DNA from: an uncultured Clostridia bacterium
GTDB taxonomy: Bacteria > Bacillota > Peptococcia > Peptococcales > Peptococcaceae
NCBI GenBank assembly: GCA_944391285.1
Contig: CALXSY010000008.1
Location: 1-64,000 of the forward strand
Length of the DNA stretch: 64,000 nucleotides
Direction: 5' to 3'
A program made the position numbers and the translations under genes. The notes under the pieces are model-generated. The model was not told where the DNA came from. It saw only the letters and a list, made by a program, of their open reading frames with translations, and made no database searches. This document shows, piece after piece, positions 43,403 through 54,229 of this stretch (position 1 is the stretch's first letter; every line of letters starts with the position of its first letter).

Positions 43403-44062
43403 TTATTCTTTAAGCTGAGCCAATAATGAGCTGGCACCTAAACGCTCGGCACCGGCAGCAATCAGCGCCTGCGCCTGCTCAACAGTTTTAATACCTCCGG
43501 CCGCTTTAACCTTAACATGCTCTGCCACATGAGCCCGCAAAAGAGCCACATCCTCAAGTGTTGCCCCGCCTCCTGCAAAGCCGGTGCTGGTTTTGATGAA
43601 ATCCGCTCCCGATTCGCTTACTACTTGGCACATTTTAATTTTCTCTGCTTCGCTTAAAGCGCAAGCCTCAATGATAACCTTCAAAATCTTCCCGGGACAA
43701 GCGGCCCTTACCGCTCTGATTTCGTTTAAAACTGCATCATAGCGTCCGTTTTTAACATGAGTGAGATTGATAACCATATCAATCTCATCGGCTCCGTCCT
43801 TGACTGCTTCCAAAGTTTCGTTGAATTTGACACCTTTGGTCATATAGCCGTTGGGAAAACCAATAACCGTGCAAACGGGCAAATCCGACTGCAAATATGA
43901 GCGCAGATAGGCGACAGTTTCTTTGACATAGCAAGGCGGAATACAAACCGATGCCGCCTGCATCTGTACTGCTTCATTGCAAAGATTGCTGATCATCTGC
44001 CAGTCAGCAACTGGGCTTAGTAAAGTATGATCTACCAAATGGGCAATAGCTTTCTTATCCAT
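43403..44062 (-). CDS. deoC: Deoxyribose-phosphate aldolase
   Basis: This 219-aa class I aldolase splits 2-deoxyribose-5-phosphate to acetaldehyde and glyceraldehyde-3-phosphate. Motifs are DHTLLSP at the start, VCTVIGFPNGYM, EIDMVINL, the Schiff-base lysine in FIKTSTGFAGGGAT and VKAAGGIKT. Length is typical. It lies between vanW-like and comEA genes without other nucleoside catabolic genes. Confidence 0.95.
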   Translation of the reverse strand: MDKKAIAHLVDHTLLSPVADWQMISNLCNEAVQMQAASVCIPPCYVKETVAYLRSYLQSDLPVCTVIGFPNGYMTKGVKFNETLEAVKDGADEIDMVINLTHVKNGRYDAVLNEIRAVRAACPGKILKVIIEACALSEAEKIKMCQVVSESGADFIKTSTGFAGGGATLEDVALLRAHVAEHVKVKAAGGIKTVEQAQALIAAGAERLGASSLLAQLKE

Positions 44063-44130
44063 AAAAAAACTCCTTATTTTTCTGTATTTATTGGCTTTAT
44101 TATAGCAGGATAGGGCAAAAATTGCAAGGA

Positions 44131-45078
44131 TTAACCAAAGATTTTAAAGGTTATGCTATCAGCGGCAAAATAGCTCTTAATCAAGACTGCTCCCTCGCGG
44201 TCATTGCGAATCTTGAGATCTTTCTCACCATAGACTACAGCAGCATCCCGCCCTTTTGGCACATAAGTAACCTCGTGGGAATGACTGTGCCTTTCTAAAA
44301 TCGTTAGATTGGCTAAACGGGCGGCATTATAAAGGGTAGAGGAAACTTGGCAGACACCGCCGCCGTAGTCAATGTCGTATTGGGCATTGATTAAAACCCC
44401 TGCCTTTTGATAACCTCTTTCGGCAGTGCGTTCTCCCACAATTTCGTTAAAGGACAATACTTCCCCGGGAGGCAAGATGTACTCCTGAAAATTAGACGAT
44501 GCCAGCCAAATATTGGCTGCTCTCGCTTGGTTTGCCGCGGCAAACTCGGTTTTATACTCCGCTAAAAATTCATCAATCCCCAGTTTTGCCAAATCTTCCT
44601 CTGTTACTGCCGGATCATGCTCCTGATAAGCAATCTGCACAGTTACAGGACCGTGCAGATATAAATTATTTTCTAACTCCCCAAGCATTTTATCCACATT
44701 GAGCGTCAGACCATGCTCCTCCGGCACGATGGATATTTGATTGTCATAGCTTACGGCAAAATAGCTGTTTTTCGCTTCATTGAGAGGCAGAGCAAGCAGC
44801 CGCAGCAAATTATCCGCTACCTTTTCTTTATCATACAAAACTTTTAAATTATTATCATCATCCAACAAAATATCCAAGCCCAGTTCATCATAAGAAACAA
44901 CCGTAATCTCCGCCAAATCCGGGCTTAAAAAAAGCACCTGTTCCTCGCCCCAATCAGCGATATTTTGCCGCAAAATGAGATTTTGCTTTTCAAGCTCTGT
45001 ATTTTCGATAATATTTATCCCTTCATTAACCCCTAAAAACAAGGCGGCTAAGCTTATAATCAGCACAAGTTTTTTCAT
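44131..45078 (-). CDS. VanW family protein
   Basis: This 315-aa protein has an N-terminal hydrophobic export segment (LVLIISLAALFLGVNEG). The C-terminal VanW domain has YILPPGEVLSFNEIVGERT, GVCQVSSTLYNAA and LERHSHSHEVTYVPKGRDAAV. The middle contains a peptidoglycan-binding-4-like region. VanW-domain proteins are common in spore formers and are thought to act at the cell wall; no vancomycin resistance genes are nearby. Confidence 0.88.
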   Translation of the reverse strand: MKKLVLIISLAALFLGVNEGINIIENTELEKQNLILRQNIADWGEEQVLFLSPDLAEITVVSYDELGLDILLDDDNNLKVLYDKEKVADNLLRLLALPLNEAKNSYFAVSYDNQISIVPEEHGLTLNVDKMLGELENNLYLHGPVTVQIAYQEHDPAVTEEDLAKLGIDEFLAEYKTEFAAANQARAANIWLASSNFQEYILPPGEVLSFNEIVGERTAERGYQKAGVLINAQYDIDYGGGVCQVSSTLYNAARLANLTILERHSHSHEVTYVPKGRDAAVVYGEKDLKIRNDREGAVLIKSYFAADSITFKIFG

Positions 45079-45127
45079 AGCGACACATCCCTTTTTTCTT
45101 AAATATATAGATCGCTATGAAAATTTA

Positions 45128-45412
45128 TTACAAATAGGGACGGATAGTTAAGAAGATGATTAAAAAGATTTGCGCAAGAAAGATAGCCGGAATGCCGTAT
45201 TTGAACTTCTTATGCAGCGTCTTATGGTGAAACTGCTGCATTCCCAGCCAGACACCAACACTTCCTCCGATCGCCGCCGCCAAAAAAATGCGGCTTTCCG
45301 GCACCCGCCATTTGCCTTTTTTGGCATTGTGCTTGTCATAGCCCATCAGCAAAAAGGCAGTAACATTGATTAAAATTAAATAAAAAGTTAAAACTTTAAA
45401 AAATACTCCCAT
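45128..45412 (-). CDS. DUF1294 small membrane protein
   Basis: This 94-aa protein has about three membrane segments and the DUF1294 hallmark MGYDKHNAKKGKWRVPE followed by GGSVGVWLGMQQFHHKTLHKK. Function is unknown. It stands between ligA and the vanW-like gene, co-directional with both. Confidence 0.9.
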   Translation of the reverse strand: MGVFFKVLTFYLILINVTAFLLMGYDKHNAKKGKWRVPESRIFLAAAIGGSVGVWLGMQQFHHKTLHKKFKYGIPAIFLAQIFLIIFLTIRPYL

Positions 45413-45450
45413 AATTTATCCTTTCTTAAAAGCTAAAAGGAGTTAACCTT

Positions 45451-47448
<1,998 letters not shown>

Positions 47449-47455
47449 TCACTCC

Positions 47456-49630
47456 TTAGGCTCTTTTAATGGGCGCATATTTGGCGATTAAAGTTTTGAT
47501 TCCCTGCTCGGGGAAAGCTACTTTATATTCCAAATCATCACCGGCGCCTTTAATTCCTACAACTACACCTATACCCCATTTATTATGCGCAACTTTGTCT
47601 CCGATATTAAATTTCTCCGCTTTATCCATGTTTTGCGGCTGAATAGGCTTATGACTCAAGCCGTTAGAGGTGGAAAAGCTGTTTTGTTTTTTACGGTAAG
47701 ACAGATCATTGAGCAGATTAGCGGGAATCTCGCCCAGAAAACGGCTGGGCATATTGCGGTTGGTTCTGCCGTAAAGCATATGGGCTAAGGAACGGCTTAA
47801 AATGACCTTTTCTTTAGCTCTGGTCAAGGCTACATAGCATAAACGCCGTTCCTCTTCCATCTCACTTTCCGCCATGCTGGCAATACTGCGGGCATGGGGG
47901 AAAATATTCTCCTCCATGCCGACGATAAAGACAATGGGAAATTCTAAGCCTTTCGCTCCGTGCATAGTCATGATAGTAACTGTGTTTTCCTTATCGTTCA
48001 AATTATCCAAATCGGTATATAAAGCTACTTCCGCTAAAAAATGGCTTAAATTTTCTGCTGAAGGCTCATGGTCGCGGTCAAAGGCGGTAACAATGGAAAA
48101 AAATTCCTCTAAATTTTCCTTTTTGCTCATGGCTTCCACATCTTTTTCCTCATTGAGCATCTGCATATAGCCGCTTTGCTCTAAAACCGTCTCCAAAAGC
48201 AAATGCAGAGGTATTTCCGCTGACAAAGCTTGAAACTCCACCATTTTTTCAGCAAATTCCACCATGGCTTTACCAGCTTTAGCCCCGACAGAAGCCGCAG
48301 CAGCATCTAAAAGAGCCAAAGTAATGGGAATATTGTTTTCATCGGCATATTGATTAACCTTATTCCAGCTGGCTTCGCCGATTCCCCGTTTGGGCGTGCT
48401 GATGGCTCGGGCTAAAGAAATCCGATCATCGGGATTGGCAATAGCTTTTAAATAAGCCAAGACATCCTTAATTTCTTTGCGGGAATAAAATTTCATGCCG
48501 CCGAAGATTTGATATTTGATGCCGTTTTTGATGAAATTTTCTTCGATAACCCGAAACTGCGCCGTTGTACGGCACAAAACCGCAAAATCAGCAAAAGTAT
48601 TTTCTCCGCTGACCACCCGTTTTTTGATCTCCCGGCTAACGAAAAAGGCTTCTTCTTCCTCATCTAAGGCTGTGAAATAATCAATCAGCTCCCCGCCTTT
48701 TTTGTCGGTCCACAGCCGTTTATCCTTGCGCTCGCTGTTAAATTTTATAACGCTGTAGGCTGCATCCAGAATCGCTTGTGTAGAACGATAGTTTTGCTCC
48801 AATTTGACGATTTTGGCATCGGGATAATCCTTTTCGAAGTTCAAAATATTTTGGATATCGGCACCTCTCCAGCGATAAATGGATTGGTCATCGTCGCCTA
48901 CCACGCAAATATTACGGTGCTTAGCCGCCAAAAGCTTAATTAGGGTGTATTGAGCATGGTTAGTGTCTTGATATTCGTCCACAAAGATATAGCGGAAACG
49001 ATTCTGGTATTTGCTTAAAATCTCGCTGTTAGCTTTAAACAGCTGCACGGTGAGCATGATAATATCATCAAAATCCACGGCATTGTTTTGCTTGAGCTTT
49101 TCCTGATATATTTCGTACAGCTCCACATTTTTCTCCATGATAAAATCGCCGTTAATATATCTTTTAGCCCCTTTGGGATCCAAAAGCTCATTTTTAAAAT
49201 TGGAAATAGTATTGGCAACAAGCCGCGGCGGGAAGCTTTTTTCGTCTAAATTTTGCTCCTTTAAAATTTGCTTTAAAAGGCTTTGCTGGTCAGTTTCATC
49301 ATAAATGACAAAATTGGGCTTATATCCTATTTCCTCTATTTCCATGCGCAAGATACGCAAGCACATAGAGTGGAAAGTTCCCGCCCAGATTTTCTCGCCG
49401 GCAAAGCCTACTAAATCAATGATTCTTTCTTTCATCTCGCCTGCTGCTTTGTTTGTAAAGGTGATTGCTAAGATTTCATAGGGCGAAACCTTCTCCTCCT
49501 CTAACAAATAGGCGATGCGGCTTGTCAAGGTTTTGGTTTTGCCGCTGCCGGCACCGGCTAAAATTAATAACGGTCCTTTAGTGGTTATAACTGCTTCTCT
49601 TTGTTCTTTATTTAAATTGCTTAAATCCAT
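47456..49630 (-). CDS. pcrA: ATP-dependent DNA helicase PcrA
   Basis: This 724-aa UvrD/Rep-family helicase has Walker A AGAGSGKTKTL, VDEYQDTNHAQY, VGDDDQSIYRWRGAD, QNYRSTQAILDAA and MTMHGAKGLEFP. Its Tudor-like C-terminal region reads FNIGDKVAHNKWGIGVVV. It acts in repair and in removing proteins from DNA. A sigma-A-like promoter lies 30-60 nt upstream, so it probably heads the long leftward gene series. Confidence 0.96.
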   Translation of the reverse strand: MDLSNLNKEQREAVITTKGPLLILAGAGSGKTKTLTSRIAYLLEEEKVSPYEILAITFTNKAAGEMKERIIDLVGFAGEKIWAGTFHSMCLRILRMEIEEIGYKPNFVIYDETDQQSLLKQILKEQNLDEKSFPPRLVANTISNFKNELLDPKGAKRYINGDFIMEKNVELYEIYQEKLKQNNAVDFDDIIMLTVQLFKANSEILSKYQNRFRYIFVDEYQDTNHAQYTLIKLLAAKHRNICVVGDDDQSIYRWRGADIQNILNFEKDYPDAKIVKLEQNYRSTQAILDAAYSVIKFNSERKDKRLWTDKKGGELIDYFTALDEEEEAFFVSREIKKRVVSGENTFADFAVLCRTTAQFRVIEENFIKNGIKYQIFGGMKFYSRKEIKDVLAYLKAIANPDDRISLARAISTPKRGIGEASWNKVNQYADENNIPITLALLDAAAASVGAKAGKAMVEFAEKMVEFQALSAEIPLHLLLETVLEQSGYMQMLNEEKDVEAMSKKENLEEFFSIVTAFDRDHEPSAENLSHFLAEVALYTDLDNLNDKENTVTIMTMHGAKGLEFPIVFIVGMEENIFPHARSIASMAESEMEEERRLCYVALTRAKEKVILSRSLAHMLYGRTNRNMPSRFLGEIPANLLNDLSYRKKQNSFSTSNGLSHKPIQPQNMDKAEKFNIGDKVAHNKWGIGVVVGIKGAGDDLEYKVAFPEQGIKTLIAKYAPIKRA

Positions 49631-49661
49631 TCATTTTTCCTCCAATAGTCTTTAATATTTA

Positions 49662-49690
49662 ATTATATCAAAATGCTGGATTTTTTCCAA
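49662..49690 (-). promoter_or_regulatory. Sigma-A promoter of pcrA
   Basis: On the minus strand TTGGAA (49690-49685) and TATAAT (49667-49662) are spaced by 17 nt, about 30 nt before the pcrA ATG with GGAGG. Confidence 0.7.
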
Positions 49691-49716
49691 GAGCTTTCTT
49701 AAAAAAAGCAAAAAAA

Positions 49717-49740
49717 ATAGGGAGCTAAATGCCCCCTATT
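49717..49740 (-). terminator. Terminator after the efflux transporter gene
   Basis: The stem AATAGGG..GC / GC..CCCTATT is followed by a T-run on the minus strand and abuts the transporter stop. Confidence 0.75.
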
Positions 49741-51150
49741 TTATTTTACTTCGTTTTTTGGTTTTTTTACATAAACTATTGTCAAAACTAAGCCGATAAT
49801 TGTTAAAACTGTCGAGCACATATAGGAAGTATTGATACCAAAGGTCATTGCCTCCATTTCTGCCATAGAAGCGGCTTGACAGCTGGTAGCAATAGACATT
49901 ACCGTAACTAAAATAGCCGTACCTAAAGAACCCGCCACTTGACGGAAGGTATTGTTTAAAGCAGTACCATGGGCAATTATGCTGTTGTCCAAAGCGTTTA
50001 AGGACCAAGTATTAAGCGGCATATTAACTAAAGCTATACCTAATGATCTAATAGCAAACATAGAGCAAAGATATGCCAAACTTGTTTGATCATTTAAAAC
50101 TGTAAATCCCGCACTGCCTATTACCAATAAAGCATAACCGCAAATAGCTAAACCTCTCGGACCTCTTTGGTCAAAGATTTTGCCGGCAATAATGCTGAAA
50201 ACGGCGGTAACTAATGCTCCCGGCAAGAGCAGCATGCCGCTGACAGTTGCACTGTAGCCACGGATTGTCTGTACATAAATAGGAGTTATTACAGTACCGA
50301 CCATCAAGGCTGCCTGGACAATCATGGTAATAATTGTGCCCATTAAAAAGGTTTTGTTTTTTAAGATGTCTACTTTTAACATCGGTTGTTCTAATTTTAA
50401 CTGACGGGTAAAGAAGAAGAACAAGCTGATAAAACCCACTGCAATAACTATAAAAGCTACTGCGTTTAACCCGGCGGAACCAATATCACTAAAACCATAA
50501 AGCAAGCCGCCGAAACCTAAAGTAGACAAAACAACGGATAATTTATCCAAAGAGATATCCTTGCGTTCATTAACGTTTTCCAAAGTAAAATAACCGATAA
50601 CACTGCAAATAAGCATTAAAGGCGCAACGATAACAAATAAAGCATGCCAATTAAGCTTATCAACAATTATTCCAGCGGCCGTAGGTCCGATAATCGGTGC
50701 AAAACCGATAATCAAACCAAAAATACCCATGACCATGCCTCTATGCTGGCGGCTGATAGTTGTTAACATAACAACCTGTACCATTGGCATCAATATTCCG
50801 GCGCCTACTGCCTGCAGAATACGACCTGCCAATAAAACTATAAAGCTTTGGGAAATTGCAGCAATAACTGTTCCCGCAAAAAATATTAAAGTAGAAAATT
50901 CAAAAAGACCTTTTGTCGAAAATCGGTCAATTAAAAACGCGGTAATTGGCACCATAATAGCATTAACTAAAGTAAATGCCGTAGTCAGCCACTGCGCGGT
51001 TGAAGCATCAACATTCATATAAATCATTATGCTGGGCAATGCCGGTGACAGCAGTGTTTGATTTAAAATACCAACAAACGCTGCCAATAAAAACACTGCC
51101 AACATAACCAATTGTTTTTTTGTAATTTTTAATTCATCTAATATAGACAT
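49741..51150 (-). CDS. MFS drug efflux transporter (DHA2/EmrB type)
   Basis: This 469-aa protein has about fourteen membrane helices. Features of the DHA2 family are LNQTLLSPALPSIM in helix 1, WLTTAFTLVNAIMVPITAFLID, the motif AGRILQAVGAGILMPM, and a late GTALNNTFRQVAGSLGTAI. It probably exports toxic compounds with proton exchange. The ATG at 51150 is preceded by GAGGG. It starts next to the marR stop and is almost certainly controlled by that regulator. Confidence 0.92.
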   Translation of the reverse strand: MSILDELKITKKQLVMLAVFLLAAFVGILNQTLLSPALPSIMIYMNVDASTAQWLTTAFTLVNAIMVPITAFLIDRFSTKGLFEFSTLIFFAGTVIAAISQSFIVLLAGRILQAVGAGILMPMVQVVMLTTISRQHRGMVMGIFGLIIGFAPIIGPTAAGIIVDKLNWHALFVIVAPLMLICSVIGYFTLENVNERKDISLDKLSVVLSTLGFGGLLYGFSDIGSAGLNAVAFIVIAVGFISLFFFFTRQLKLEQPMLKVDILKNKTFLMGTIITMIVQAALMVGTVITPIYVQTIRGYSATVSGMLLLPGALVTAVFSIIAGKIFDQRGPRGLAICGYALLVIGSAGFTVLNDQTSLAYLCSMFAIRSLGIALVNMPLNTWSLNALDNSIIAHGTALNNTFRQVAGSLGTAILVTVMSIATSCQAASMAEMEAMTFGINTSYMCSTVLTIIGLVLTIVYVKKPKNEVK

Positions 51151-51151
51151 G

Positions 51152-51595
51152 CTATCCCTCTTTCCTTTCACTTGCAATCAATATTTGGTTATAATTCATA
51201 AATTTTTCCAATAGACGAAGGAATTCCGAAGCCTCCTCTTCTCCCATTTTTTCTAACACCCGCTGAATATATTCCATATATTCCCTGCGTCGATTTTCCT
51301 GCAAAAGCTTGCCTTCTTCGGTAATAAAAACCTTTACCTTGCGCCGGTCATCTAAAGCATCTTGACGAAAAATAAGCCCTTTATTCTGTAAAGTATTAAG
51401 GGCATTGGCGATGCGTCCGGAACCGACATTTAAATGTTTTTGCAATTCTGACGGAGTTGCTCCGTTGTGATAGATTAAATAGTAGAGTATGCCGCTTTCA
51501 CCGGCATCAAGATTAATACTTTCTTTGTTTTTCGGCTGCTTCATCAATTTAGAAATAATAGCCAAATATTTTTCACTTAATTCTGCATAAATCAT
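51152..51595 (-). CDS. MarR family transcriptional regulator
   Basis: This 147-aa winged-helix repressor has a DNA-binding region at about 45-105 (ATPSELQKHLNVGSGRIANALNTLQ, the wing DDRRKVKVFITEEG) and a C-terminal dimerisation helix. It is the first gene of a two-gene operon with the efflux pump, the typical layout of drug-sensing MarR repressors. A perfect sigma-A promoter and an inverted repeat downstream of the -10 lie just upstream. Confidence 0.93.
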   Translation of the reverse strand: MIYAELSEKYLAIISKLMKQPKNKESINLDAGESGILYYLIYHNGATPSELQKHLNVGSGRIANALNTLQNKGLIFRQDALDDRRKVKVFITEEGKLLQENRRREYMEYIQRVLEKMGEEEASEFLRLLEKFMNYNQILIASERKEG

Positions 51596-51612
51596 TTTAT
51601 GCCCCCTTAAGT

Positions 51613-51659
51613 TATCTTTTAGTATAAGATATTATAAACCTAACAATTTATTTTGTCAA
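51613..51659 (-). promoter_or_regulatory. Promoter and candidate MarR operator
   Basis: On the minus strand TTGACA (51659-51654), a 17-nt spacer and TATAAT (51636-51631) form a perfect sigma-A promoter. The inverted repeat TATCTT-N7-AAGATA (51613-51631) lies between the -10 and the ribosome site, well placed for autorepression. Confidence 0.75.
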
Positions 51660-51722
51660 CTATTTCGAAACTAAAATAAACTAATCATTTGCTTATATTA
51701 GTATCAATACATAATTGTATAT

Positions 51723-51753
51723 AAAAATCGACCGGCTAATTTCGGTCGATTTT
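51723..51753 (-). terminator. Terminator after ppx/gppA
   Basis: AAAAATCGACCG and its complement CGGTCGATTTTT enclose an 8-nt loop; T-runs on both sides allow termination in either direction. It ends exactly at the ppx/gppA stop. Confidence 0.85.
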
Positions 51754-52605
51754 TTAGCATTCCAGCAAACCATACATTAAATCCCGGTCCTCTGCAAAAA
51801 CCTCTTCTGCTTGTGTAAGCTCTATTACCATACTCAAAATTAAAACGCCATAGTAAATGACATCGGCTCTTTTAGGCGGAATAATTTTTAAAGCTTTAAT
51901 TTCCTCCAAGCTCATCTTGCCTAAGCGGTCAAGCCATTTATTAACGGTCTCTTTTGCCAGCGGATATTGATGCACTAAGTCACTGTTGTAATCCTTCATA
52001 TTTTGCTCTAAAGCAGCCAAGGTAGTTGCTGTACCGCCAACTGCTACCAGTTTGCTGATTTTGCCCTCTTTGGGCAGCAATTTTTTCAGCATCTCTTGCA
52101 AATACGCCTGCATTTCCGGTCTTTCCTTTAAACGCACGGCTCCTGCTGCCACACTGTTTACTACCAATTTGCCGGCACACGGATATGCCAGCTCAGTGCT
52201 GCCGCCTCCGATATCTAAAACCGCCGTTTGCTCAGAAAATTTCCCTACAGCTCCGAGATAGCTCAAATAGGCTTCCCGTTCACCGCTTAAAACCTGCACT
52301 TCCTTATGGCAGCAATTTTTTAAATACTCACAGACTTCCGCTCTGTTGGCTGCATCACGAATAGCACTGGTAGCGGAAATTTCGACCGTTTCACAATTTG
52401 CATTTTCGGCAAGTTCGATGTAATTTTTAATGCATTGGGCTGTGCGCTTTAGCGGCTCCGGCTTGATAAGCTGCTCTGTGCCAATATTTTCACCGATGCG
52501 GGTGAATTCTAAGCGGGAGATTATTTTTTCCCACGAATTATCTTTTTTCTCCGCAATCAAAAGTTTCGTAGAATTGGTTCCGATATCAATTATTGCTTTT
52601 CTCAT
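51754..52605 (-). CDS. Ppx/GppA phosphatase family protein
   Basis: This 283-aa protein of the ASKHA fold has IDIGTNSTKLLI at the start, VEISATSAIRDAANRAE, LDIGGGSTELAYP and VAVGGTATTLAALEQ. It corresponds to the short exopolyphosphatase/guanosine pentaphosphate phosphatase proteins, lacking the C-terminal HD-like domain of E. coli Ppx. It lies downstream of the division/sporulation cluster, after a terminator. Confidence 0.9.
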   Translation of the reverse strand: MRKAIIDIGTNSTKLLIAEKKDNSWEKIISRLEFTRIGENIGTEQLIKPEPLKRTAQCIKNYIELAENANCETVEISATSAIRDAANRAEVCEYLKNCCHKEVQVLSGEREAYLSYLGAVGKFSEQTAVLDIGGGSTELAYPCAGKLVVNSVAAGAVRLKERPEMQAYLQEMLKKLLPKEGKISKLVAVGGTATTLAALEQNMKDYNSDLVHQYPLAKETVNKWLDRLGKMSLEEIKALKIIPPKRADVIYYGVLILSMVIELTQAEEVFAEDRDLMYGLLEC

Positions 52606-52640
52606 TTTTTCCTCCGCAATTAAATGTTTCCGATAAAAAA

Positions 52641-52660
52641 AGCACCATAAACATGGTGCT
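52641..52660 (-). terminator. Terminator after the S1-domain gene
   Basis: The stem AGCACCAT / ATGGTGCT with a 4-nt loop is followed by T7 on the minus strand, 5 nt after the S1 gene stop. Confidence 0.85.
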
Positions 52661-52665
52661 TACTT

Positions 52666-53022
52666 TTAGTATCTGTTGCCGCTGCGACGTTTAGAATTAA
52701 GATTTTTATTTAATGATGCCAATTTTTCATCGCTGTCTTTCATAAAACGGGCAATTTTATCTTCAAAATTAATCGTCGGTTTCGGTTTTTCCTTGGCTTG
52801 ACGGATCGAAAGACCGATTTTGCCGTTATCTTCAATATTGATAACCTTTACTTTAACCTCATCGCCGACTTTTAAAAACTCATTAACATCTTTTACATAA
52901 CTATCTGCTACTTCGGAAATATGAACCAATCCGGTGTCACCGTTTTCCAAGGAGATAAATGCTCCGAATTTGGTAATACCGCTGACACTGCCTGACAAGA
53001 TTTGCCCTTTTTCTGTGGACAT
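52666..53022 (-). CDS. yabR: S1 RNA-binding domain protein (YabR-like)
   Basis: This 118-aa protein has a single N-terminal S1 domain (GQILSGSVSGITKFGAFISLENGDTGLVHISEVA) and a basic C-terminal tail (NLNSKRRSGNRY). It matches the general-stress/YabR group found after divIC in Bacillota. I use the ATG at 53022; AAGGAGG is 12 nt upstream, and an in-frame TTG three codons earlier lies too close to it. Confidence 0.88.
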   Translation of the reverse strand: MSTEKGQILSGSVSGITKFGAFISLENGDTGLVHISEVADSYVKDVNEFLKVGDEVKVKVINIEDNGKIGLSIRQAKEKPKPTINFEDKIARFMKDSDEKLASLNKNLNSKRRSGNRY

Positions 53023-53128
53023 GCGAATCAAAATCCTCCTTAAAATTAGCTAAAAAATTTCTTAACAATTTATTATATACATCTCCGACTGCTGATGTCA
53101 AGAAAATATCTTTATCTTTTTAGAATGA

Positions 53129-53425
53129 TTACTCATTATTACTATTATTATCTTCTATTTTCTCCAATGAAACTTCTCCGGGCAAAACATAGCCAAGCTG
53201 CTCTCGAGCCAATCTTTCCATTTCCTCCGGCGTCGACATTTTTTCCACCTGTGACTCCAAAATTTCCTGCTGATTCAAAGCTTCTTCCATTTTGGCATCC
53301 AGCTGAGCTTTTTGTTCATTCAAGGCTAAAATATCGCTGAACCCACACACCAGACGTACTGCAGCATATGCACAAACTACAACCAAAAAAAGCCGTTTAA
53401 AATTAATTTTTTTCTTTTTTGCCAT
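53129..53425 (-). CDS. divIC: Septum formation initiator DivIC/FtsB family
   Basis: This 98-aa bitopic protein has a basic cytoplasmic start (MAKKKKINFKR), one membrane segment (about 11-28), a coiled coil (about 33-62, NEQKAQLDAKMEEALNQQ) and the family motif ERLAREQLGYVLPGE. It belongs to the divisome subcomplex with FtsL and DivIB. It lies between yabQ and the S1 gene, as in B. subtilis. Confidence 0.92.
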   Translation of the reverse strand: MAKKKKINFKRLFLVVVCAYAAVRLVCGFSDILALNEQKAQLDAKMEEALNQQEILESQVEKMSTPEEMERLAREQLGYVLPGEVSLEKIEDNNSNNE

Positions 53426-53458
53426 ATTTCCACCCCATCGGAAAAATATATATATTTA

Positions 53459-53896
53459 TTATATATCATCCAAGGGCATATTTCCAGTATAATTATCATT
53501 TTTTTCGCAACTTTTTTTGACTTTTTTATAATATTTTTTTATACAGCCCGCTGCTTTTCGTCCGGGAAAGGTCACGATTTTCCACAAGGCGGCTGCTTTT
53601 TGAAACAGCCAAAAATAAAACTTGCGCAATAATTTTTTTATGCTCAGCTGATAGCCTGCCACACCTAAGCAAACCGCCGCCAATAAATACCAGCGCAGTA
53701 TTCCCCCTGCTAAAATAATTAAAATGGTAAATGCTATGCCTAAAATACTGAGCGTTATCACATCAAGCAACATCTGCACGAAACGATGAGCTTTCTTCCA
53801 CAAAAGCCATGTATGCCCGAAATCATAAACCATAGTTGCTAAAAATGCATACCCGATACAAATTACGCACATTTTTAATTCGAAAACATCGGTCAT
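53459..53896 (-). CDS. yabQ: Sporulation protein YabQ
   Basis: This 145-aa membrane protein has about four helices in the first two-thirds and a basic C-terminus (RKAAGCIKKYYKKVKKSCEK). Its order yabP-yabQ-divIC and its 4-nt overlap with yabP support the assignment. YabQ localises to the forespore outer membrane and is needed for cortex formation in B. subtilis. The sequence is divergent, so context carries much of the weight. Confidence 0.85.
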   Translation of the reverse strand: MTDVFELKMCVICIGYAFLATMVYDFGHTWLLWKKAHRFVQMLLDVITLSILGIAFTILIILAGGILRWYLLAAVCLGVAGYQLSIKKLLRKFYFWLFQKAAALWKIVTFPGRKAAGCIKKYYKKVKKSCEKNDNYTGNMPLDDI

Positions 53897-54168
53897 TTCA
53901 CCATTTTAGCAAAGATATTTTTTCCTTTTTTCTTCGCCTTATCCCCTTTGCTGTCTTGGTATTTCAGCATAGTGATCCTGCCTTCAACCTCAACTTTGCT
54001 GTTTTCCAAATCCAGGGCAATTACCGACAAATCACTGCCCGCAATCTCCAAATCTCCCAGATAGGTGCGCAGCAAAATCTTTTTTTCATCAAATTCTTCC
54101 ACACACTCTACTGCCTGCACCATTAAATGCTTGCGATCCGTTAAAACTATTTCTCCCTTTACGTCCAT
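53893..54168 (-). CDS. yabP: Sporulation protein YabP
   Basis: This 91-aa protein of the YabP/YqfC family has a start with EIVLTDRKHLMVQAVECVEEFDEKKI, strands such as LLRTYLGDLEIAGSDLSVIALDLENSKVEVEGRI, and a lysine-rich end. In B. subtilis it is made in the mother cell under sigma-E and assembles around the forespore. The AAAGGAGG ribosome site is buried in a 15-bp hairpin at 54175-54207, suggesting translational control. Confidence 0.9.
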   Translation of the reverse strand: MDVKGEIVLTDRKHLMVQAVECVEEFDEKKILLRTYLGDLEIAGSDLSVIALDLENSKVEVEGRITMLKYQDSKGDKAKKKGKNIFAKMVK

Positions 54169-54174
54169 AATTAT

Positions 54175-54207
54175 ACCTCCTTTGGCATATTATATGCTAA
54201 AGGAGGT
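54175..54207 (-). promoter_or_regulatory. Hairpin sequestering the yabP ribosome site
   Basis: On the minus strand ACCTCCTTTAGCATA pairs with TATGCCAAAGGAGGT (one G-U pair, tiny loop). The 3' arm is the yabP Shine-Dalgarno, ending 6 nt before the ATG. The 5' arm resembles the 16S rRNA anti-Shine-Dalgarno. No T-run follows, so it is not a terminator. Confidence 0.75.
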
Positions 54208-54229
54208 CGGAAAAGAACGCTTTTTAAGG

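Noticed and set aside
44131-45078. Vancomycin resistance locus
   Set aside because: Only a VanW-domain protein is present; no vanHAX or vanRS genes accompany it, and such proteins are common in spore formers.
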